Below are positions 59,293 to 64,000 of a DNA stretch of 64,000 bases, in pieces. The notes under the pieces were generated by a model. It ran no database searches and had not been told where the DNA came from. It saw only the letters and a list, made by a program, of their open reading frames with translations. The DNA lies in NCBI GenBank assembly GCA_963708715.1, contig CAVPSU010000001.1, forward strand, positions 1,302,001 to 1,366,000. The letters run 5' to 3'. This stretch comes from DAIOEK01 sp963708715 (GTDB taxonomy: Bacteria > Chloroflexota > Anaerolineae > Anaerolineales > Anaerolineaceae). Each line of letters starts with the position of its first letter. Positions within the stretch are counted from its first letter, which is position 1. Made by a program: the position numbers and the translations under genes.

Positions 59293-61752
59293 TTATTCTT
59301 GCGCGGGTTCTTCGGGTACTTCCGGAATTCTGGCCAGGGACGCGACGTGATCACCCTTTTCCAACCCCATCACATGAGAACCCTGAGTGGATCTTCCAGA
59401 CCGACTGAGTTTATTCACTTTCAGCCGCAACATGACGCCATTTGAAGATATCAATGTCAGGTCGTCAGAGTCTTTCACAACCCTTGCGGCAGCGATCTGA
59501 CCGATGAGATCCATTTTGTTCTGATTGATGGTTGTTAGTCCTTGCGAACCACGACCTTTGGGGTGATATTCATTCAGTGGTGTACGCTTTCCATAACCGG
59601 CTTCAGTGACAACCAACAGGTCTGCATCATCTTCAACCATTTCCACGCCCGCGACCTGATCACCTTTGCGTAGACGGATTCCAATCACACCGGCAGCTGA
59701 ACGCCCCATGGGGCGGATTTTTTCCTCCGAATATCGCAGCGCGAGTCCATTCGCGGTTACCATAATGATCTCATTCTTGCCGCCGGTCAAAAGCGCCCAA
59801 CCAAGTTGATCGCCTTCAGCCAGATTGATCGCAATCAATCCTGACGGTCGTACCGATGCCAGCTCGCTTAGCTGCATGCGTTTAACACGTCCTCTTACGG
59901 TTGCCAGGGTGCAAAACGCCGCATCAGTAAAGCTGTGAACGACTACTGCCGCTGTAATTCTTTCATCTCCACTCATATTGAGAACATTCATGATCGAGAT
60001 ACCGCGGTCAGTTCGTCCTGCATCAGGAATTTGGTAGGCTTTTTCGGAGTAGACCTTTCCGCGATCGGAGAAGAATAAAACCGTATCAAGGGTATGAGCA
60101 GGCAATAAGACGATGACCTCGTCTTCGCTCCGAACATTTTGCCCGATAACACCCCGGCCTCCCCGGGCTTGAGTCCTATAGGTAGCCATCGAAACCCGTT
60201 TGATATATCCTTTTTGGGTGATGGATATTAGGATTGCCTCGTCGGTTACAAGGTCTTCTTCTCTGAATTCCTCGTTCGCTTCAGCAGTGATGAGGGTCCG
60301 ACGATCATCGCCATACTTTTCTGATAATTCCAGTAAGTCTTCCTTGATCACCGTCAGGATCTTTTTGGGATTAGCCAGCAAATCTTCCAGGTAGGCGATT
60401 CGTTCTTTTACCTGGGTGTGTTCTTCCTCGATCTTCATCCGTTCCAGCGCCGCTAATCTTCGTAATTGCAGATCAAGGATAGCCTGAGCCTGTTCTTCGC
60501 TGAGCTTAAAGCGTTCCATCAATTCGGTTCGGGCTGTCTCTGCATCTTTTGATTCACGGATGGTCTTAATCACTTCGTCCAGGTTGGCTAACGCGATCAA
60601 ATATCCATCAAGGATATGTAAACGTGCCAATGCTTTATCCAGTTCGAATTGAGATCTGCGCTTTATCACGGTGTCCCGGTGATCGATGAAAACCTGTAAA
60701 GCCCGCCGCAACGATAAAACGCGGGGCTCGTTGTTTACCAGTGCCAGCAGGTGAACCCCATAGGTAGTTTGAAGCGCCGTATATTTATATAATTGATTTA
60801 GAACTTTTTTCGCCTGGGCGCCGCGCTTTAACTCGATCACAATACTCATGCCACGCCGGTCTGATTCATCGCGAAGGTCGGTAATGGCATCAATTTTTTC
60901 GTTTCGGGCAAGGTCTGCGATTCTTTCTATCAGTGTGGATTTATTCACTTGGTACGGAATCTCGGTAATAATAATGGCGTTTCTTCCGGACTTAAATTCT
61001 TCGATATGCGCCTGACCACGAATGGTCAGCTTTCCGCGGCCGGTGGAATAAGCCTGTCGAATACTTTCCCGTCCAACAATAATTCCCCCGGTTGGGAAAT
61101 CCGGTCCAGTCAGGAATTCCATCAACTGGTCGGTGGTGATCTCTTCGCGGTCATCATAATTGTCGATCAGATATACCACCGCGTTGATCAACTCTTTCAA
61201 ATTATGGGGCGGGATGTTGGTCGCCATTCCAACGGCAATACCCGATGACCCATTGAGCAACAGGTTTGGCAATCGAGACGGTAAGACAGTCGGTTCCTGA
61301 AGAGAACCATCGAAGTTATCTGCGAAATCGACGGTGTTTTTGTCAATATCTGACAGAAGCTCTTCGGCCATCTTACCCAAGCGGGCTTCGGTATATCGCA
61401 TCGCTGCTGGTGCGTCGCCGTCAACAGATCCAAAGTTTCCCTGCCCATCCACAAGGGGATAGCGCATGGAAAAATCCTGCACCATACGAGCCATCGCGTC
61501 ATAGACGGACGAATCTCCATGCGGGTGATATTTACCCAATACTTCACCTACGATGCGGGCGGATTTTTTATAGGCCGCATTCGAATGCATCGACAGCTCG
61601 TTCATGGCAAAAAGGATTCGGCGATGAACCGGTTTTAATCCATCGCGAGCATCCGGTAGAGCACGAGAAACGATCACACTCATGGCGTAATCGAGATACG
61701 CAGTGCGCATTTGCTGGTCAATATCGACTGGTTGGATCAGGCTGTTATCCAT
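59293..61752 (-). CDS. gyrA: DNA gyrase subunit A
   Basis: An 819-residue breakage-reunion subunit of gyrase. AYLDYAMSVIVSRALPDARD starts the winged-helix domain, GKYHPHGDSSVYDAMARM is the quinolone-determining segment with the Ser and Asp of sensitive enzymes, and AAMRYTEARL holds the catalytic Tyr. The C-terminal beta-pinwheel includes the GyrA box TQARGGRGVIGQ, which is needed for negative supercoiling and separates it from ParC. The length is normal. It has a -10 TATAAT at 61791-61796, and an insertion sequence ends about 31 bp beyond that box. Confidence 0.96.
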   Translation of the reverse strand: MDNSLIQPVDIDQQMRTAYLDYAMSVIVSRALPDARDGLKPVHRRILFAMNELSMHSNAAYKKSARIVGEVLGKYHPHGDSSVYDAMARMVQDFSMRYPLVDGQGNFGSVDGDAPAAMRYTEARLGKMAEELLSDIDKNTVDFADNFDGSLQEPTVLPSRLPNLLLNGSSGIAVGMATNIPPHNLKELINAVVYLIDNYDDREEITTDQLMEFLTGPDFPTGGIIVGRESIRQAYSTGRGKLTIRGQAHIEEFKSGRNAIIITEIPYQVNKSTLIERIADLARNEKIDAITDLRDESDRRGMSIVIELKRGAQAKKVLNQLYKYTALQTTYGVHLLALVNNEPRVLSLRRALQVFIDHRDTVIKRRSQFELDKALARLHILDGYLIALANLDEVIKTIRESKDAETARTELMERFKLSEEQAQAILDLQLRRLAALERMKIEEEHTQVKERIAYLEDLLANPKKILTVIKEDLLELSEKYGDDRRTLITAEANEEFREEDLVTDEAILISITQKGYIKRVSMATYRTQARGGRGVIGQNVRSEDEVIVLLPAHTLDTVLFFSDRGKVYSEKAYQIPDAGRTDRGISIMNVLNMSGDERITAAVVVHSFTDAAFCTLATVRGRVKRMQLSELASVRPSGLIAINLAEGDQLGWALLTGGKNEIIMVTANGLALRYSEEKIRPMGRSAAGVIGIRLRKGDQVAGVEMVEDDADLLVVTEAGYGKRTPLNEYHPKGRGSQGLTTINQNKMDLIGQIAAARVVKDSDDLTLISSNGVMLRLKVNKLSRSGRSTQGSHVMGLEKGDHVASLARIPEVPEEPAQE

Positions 61753-61790
61753 ACATTATCCTCTGAGACATAACCTGTTAATTATACCTT

Positions 61791-61796
61791 AGAAGG
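61791..61796 (-). promoter_or_regulatory. gyrA -10 box
   Basis: TATAAT on the minus strand within AAGGTATAATTAA, 38 bp before the gyrA ATG. A -35 at 17 bp would be the weak TGGTTT at 61819-61814, only 8 bp from the left end of the insertion sequence. Confidence 0.5.
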
Positions 61797-61827
61797 GCGG
61801 GATGGTGGAGAGAAAACCATTGTCGCA

Positions 61828-63108
61828 TTGCCTCAAAATAAAAGTAACTTTAGGAAAAACGTTGCCTCAAGATAGATGTTACCCTAGGCAGATAAGAATG
61901 AACTGCCGAGGGAGCTATGATGAGCCAAGGAAGCAAACGAGAATTATTAGAAACGGTTCAACCACGATATCGGAAAGCAAGGAGAAAAGAAAAGCAGAAG
62001 ATTCTGGATGAATTTGTAGCTATCACTGGATATCACCGAAAATACGCAATTCGGGTTTTGAACTCGGTGGTACATAAAGAGCATAAAAAGAAACCGGGAC
62101 CACGGAAGATTTATCAAGGCGAGGTGGTCACAGCGCTGGAGTACATCTGGGAGATCTGTGGCCAGATTTGTTCGAGACGCTTACAGCCCTTCTTGCCAGA
62201 GATTGTAAAAGTTCTCGAACGTAACCATGAGATCCATGTATCGGCAGAGGTTAAGGAGCTTTTGCTAAAGATGAGTCGGTCAAGCATTGACCGTTGTTTG
62301 AGTTCGGCTTATCAGACCCATCCGCATGGTCTCAGTACCACTAAACCCGGTACTTTGCTCAAGAAATCGATTCCCATACGAACTTACACTCCTTGGAACG
62401 AAGAAAGGCCAGGGTTTATGGAAATTGATCTGGTTGCACATTGTGGAGATACAGCCGAAGGTCAATTTGTGAATACCCTGACCAGCGTGGATATCTCTAC
62501 GGGTTGGACTGAGTGCCAGGCAGTCTTACCCCGCAATCGCCATACGGTTCTCGAGGCCATCAAAGCGATGCAAGCACGTCTGCCTTTTGCTCTTCTTGGC
62601 CTTGACTCGGATAATGGTAGTGAATTTATAAACGAGATCTTGCTCCAATATTGCCAGTACCAAAAGATCACTTTTACCCGTTCACGCCCCTACCACAAGA
62701 ATGACCAAGCTCATGTCGAACAGAAAAATTGGTCTGTGGTACGCCATCTCGTTGGTTACGACCGCTTCGAGACCACAGCCAAGTATAATCTCCTGCAGAG
62801 TATCTATACTGACCTAAGTCTCTATTTCAATTTCTTCCAGCCTGTTCTCAAACTCACCTCAAAAGAACTCGTGGAAAAGCGGATCATCAAACACTATGAC
62901 ACAGCAGCCACCCCTTACCAACGTGTCCTCGCAGCCAAAGAAATTCCATTCGAGGTCAAGGCCAGATTGACTAATATTTATGTCCGACTGAACCCGGTTA
63001 CTCTACGCAATTCTATCGACCAGAAAGTCCACCAATTATGCACTTTATCTCGGTAACATCTTCCCGTGAGGCAACGTTCCCCTTTGGTTACATTTTCCCG
63101 TGAGGCAT
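61828..63108 (+). mobile_element. Insertion sequence, about 1.28 kb, with doubled end modules
   Basis: Each end carries two copies of a TTGCCTCA-headed module spaced 34 bp apart. On the left they start at 61828 and 61862; on the right, inverted, the heads end at 63108 and 63074. Within the modules ATGTTACC or GTAAC recurs about 12 bp after TTGCCTCA. The single gene inside is a DDE transposase. I cannot define a target-site duplication with confidence, so the outer boundary may be off by a few bases. Confidence 0.82.
61917..63056 (+). CDS. DDE transposase with integrase core (rve type)
   Basis: A 379-residue transposase. Residues about 1-150 are a basic, helical DNA-binding part (ARRKEKQKILDEFVAITGYH). 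The integrase-core acids are the Asp in FMEIDLVAHCGD, the Asp in LLGLDSDNGSEFIN, and the Glu in DQAHVEQKNW, spaced as in rve/IS481-ISNCY-type enzymes. The exact IS family is not certain. The frame is complete, with GAGGGAGCT before the ATG at 61917 (a second ATG follows directly), so the element may be active. Confidence 0.88.
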   Translation: MMSQGSKRELLETVQPRYRKARRKEKQKILDEFVAITGYHRKYAIRVLNSVVHKEHKKKPGPRKIYQGEVVTALEYIWEICGQICSRRLQPFLPEIVKVLERNHEIHVSAEVKELLLKMSRSSIDRCLSSAYQTHPHGLSTTKPGTLLKKSIPIRTYTPWNEERPGFMEIDLVAHCGDTAEGQFVNTLTSVDISTGWTECQAVLPRNRHTVLEAIKAMQARLPFALLGLDSDNGSEFINEILLQYCQYQKITFTRSRPYHKNDQAHVEQKNWSVVRHLVGYDRFETTAKYNLLQSIYTDLSLYFNFFQPVLKLTSKELVEKRIIKHYDTAATPYQRVLAAKEIPFEVKARLTNIYVRLNPVTLRNSIDQKVHQLCTLSR

Positions 63109-63109
63109 T

Positions 63110-63413
63110 ACGTTGTAGAGGCGACCCTCGTGGTCACCCGAATTACTGGTTGGGAAAATTCGTGGATTGATATGATAACTTTGGTAGGATATGTAGGGAG
63201 TAAGGGCGGCATAAATAGAATGGTGCGTTCGAACTCGAACGCACCCTACCGCTGGTAATTTTACTGTAGATATGCTCACAGATGGCATCCTCCCGATCCA
63301 TCAACCGATTCGGATATTCCAATTGGTCTATCAAAATCGTTTTTTGTTTTTCGGTTGGCTGATGATGGGGGACCGGTTAGACAATTTATTGTGATTGCGT
63401 TACACTACATTCA
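63110..63413. repeat. Repeat-like intergenic stretch with palindromes
   Basis: About 300 bp without a gene. GTAGAGGCGACC then GGTCACCC (about 63114-63139) resembles dispersed REP/MITE-type modules, and GGTGCGTTCG (63222-63231) pairs perfectly with CGAACGCACC (63236-63245) and is followed by CTACC. It looks like a small non-autonomous element or its remnant beside the insertion sequence. The last 35 bp hold the promoter of the sensor gene. Confidence 0.45.
63379..63407 (+). promoter_or_regulatory. Promoter of the GAF sensor gene, leaderless start
   Basis: TAGACA (63379-63384), a 17-bp spacer and TACACT (63402-63407). The -10 ends 6 nt before the ATG at 63414, so the transcript should begin at the start codon. 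Confidence 0.55.
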
Positions 63414-64000
63414 TGCCAACTGCAACTCTGCCAACCGGAGAAAAGGAAATGCGCCAGCAGCTTAAGAAACTGATTCGACTGGTAGAGATCAGCCTACGTT
63501 TAAATTCAACCATGGACCCCGAGCAGTTATTGCAGTCCATTATTCAATCAGCAACCGATCTATTGGAATGCGAAGCGGCTTCGATCCTGCTATATGACGA
63601 ATCAAGCCAGAAGCTGCATTTCGCAGCGGCAACCGGTAGCGATCCAAAAAAGTTGGCTGAGATACCTGTTCCCAAAGACCGCTCCATCGCGGGAGCGGTG
63701 TTCCGCGAAAACACACCCATTTTGGTAGCTGATGTTCAGGATGACCCACGTCATTATGACCTCGTATCTGATGAGGTTCACTTCCAGACCCGTAACCTGC
63801 TGGGTGTGCCCATGCGCATCCGCGACCGAGTGACCGGTGTATTGGAAGCACTCAACAAGAAGGATGGACATTTCGGCAAAGACGACGCTGACATCCTGTC
63901 CATTATCGCCAATCAAGCGGCGGTGGCCATTTATAATGCCCGCCAGATGCAGGCTCTTCAGAACGCATATGCTGAAATTCAACGCACCGATGAGATGAAG
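63414..64000 (+). CDS. GAF-domain sensor protein, N-terminal part (probable histidine kinase)
   Basis: The first 195 residues are visible; the gene runs off the right edge. After a short helix (MRQQLKKLIRLVEISLRLNS), residues about 35-175 form a GAF domain: LLECEAASILLYDESSQKLH, IPVPKDRSIAGAVFRENTPI, GVPMRIRDRVTGVLEALNKK and ILSIIANQAAVAIYNA. The linker ending QRTDEMK is what usually precedes the phospho-His helix of a histidine kinase, so a kinase core probably follows outside the window. No membrane segment is seen, so it would be a cytosolic sensor. It resembles the GAF modules of the proteins at 20937-24542. Confidence 0.85.

Noticed and set aside
61828..61895. 34-bp repeated TTGCCTCA units as a tiny CRISPR array
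   Set aside because: Only two units occur at each end, with imperfect identity and inverted orientation at the other end of the transposase gene. They are insertion-sequence ends.

Overview
The window looks like chromosomal DNA of an anaerobic, fermentative or respiratory Chloroflexota bacterium, most likely of the Anaerolineae. This is inferred from gene content and protein style, not from a database search. The main clues are a single-chain pyruvate:ferredoxin oxidoreductase next to a dihydroorotate-dehydrogenase-like flavoprotein, a very long SecA without a zinc tail, many GAF/receiver histidine kinases, Thr/Pro-rich lipoproteins, NrfHA ammonia-forming nitrite reductase, an IF-1 with an acidic tail, and several apparently leaderless genes with TATAAT-like boxes 6-7 nt before ATG. 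Base composition appears close to balanced. There is no CRISPR array, prophage or rRNA; one tRNA was found.

Layout. 1-6430 (mostly minus): a GntR-controlled cluster of an APC permease, a frameshifted metallophosphoesterase, a nucleotidyltransferase-like protein, a HisC-like aminotransferase and an FGGY kinase that runs off the left edge. 6450-11400 (minus): surE and an oversized secA. 11500-16500 (plus): LysM lipoprotein, Nudix hydrolase, a decayed lipoprotein gene, rpsU-infA with a terminator in the leader, a GH13 enzyme and a small membrane protein. 16525-18073 (minus): MscS channel and DUF554 protein. 18160-24590 (plus): Lrp regulator, putrescine carbamoyltransferase and agmatine deiminase, then two receiver/GAF/kinase proteins with complementary degenerate domains. 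24588-30900: a DNPH1-like hydrolase, PFOR, the DHOD-like protein and a second SurE. 31065-33070: two decayed peptide ABC permease genes. 33063-34953: nrfHA. 34965-36310 (minus): hypothetical, cspA and an RRM protein with an attenuator-like leader. 36551-38962 (plus): membrane protein, small protein, GT2, rnhB. 38959-43316 (minus): P2A-type cation ATPase and glgC. 43523-49530: msrPQ, nitroreductase, rarD, tRNA-Pro, and two related secreted esterases facing each other across a decayed nucleotidyltransferase module. 49604-57677 (plus): a compact eight-gene run with gatC-gatA at the start and gatB at the end. 57726-61796: gdhA and gyrA, convergent. 61828-63108: an insertion sequence with doubled 34-bp end modules just upstream of the gyrA promoter. 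63379-64000: start of a GAF sensor protein.

How the genes fit together. PFOR, NrfHA, the agmatine deiminase pathway, GdhA and SurE/Nudix/DNPH1-like clean-up enzymes fit an anaerobe living on amino acids, amines and nucleotides. MsrPQ and the nitroreductase suggest redox-stress repair. Four leaders (rpsU, RRM, gdhA, and more weakly PFOR) contain a terminator-like hairpin between promoter or upstream gene and start codon, which suggests premature termination is a common control mode here. Several reading frames are broken at or near short homopolymers. Some are clearly decayed genes with multiple lesions; the single-lesion metallophosphoesterase could be a sequencing error.
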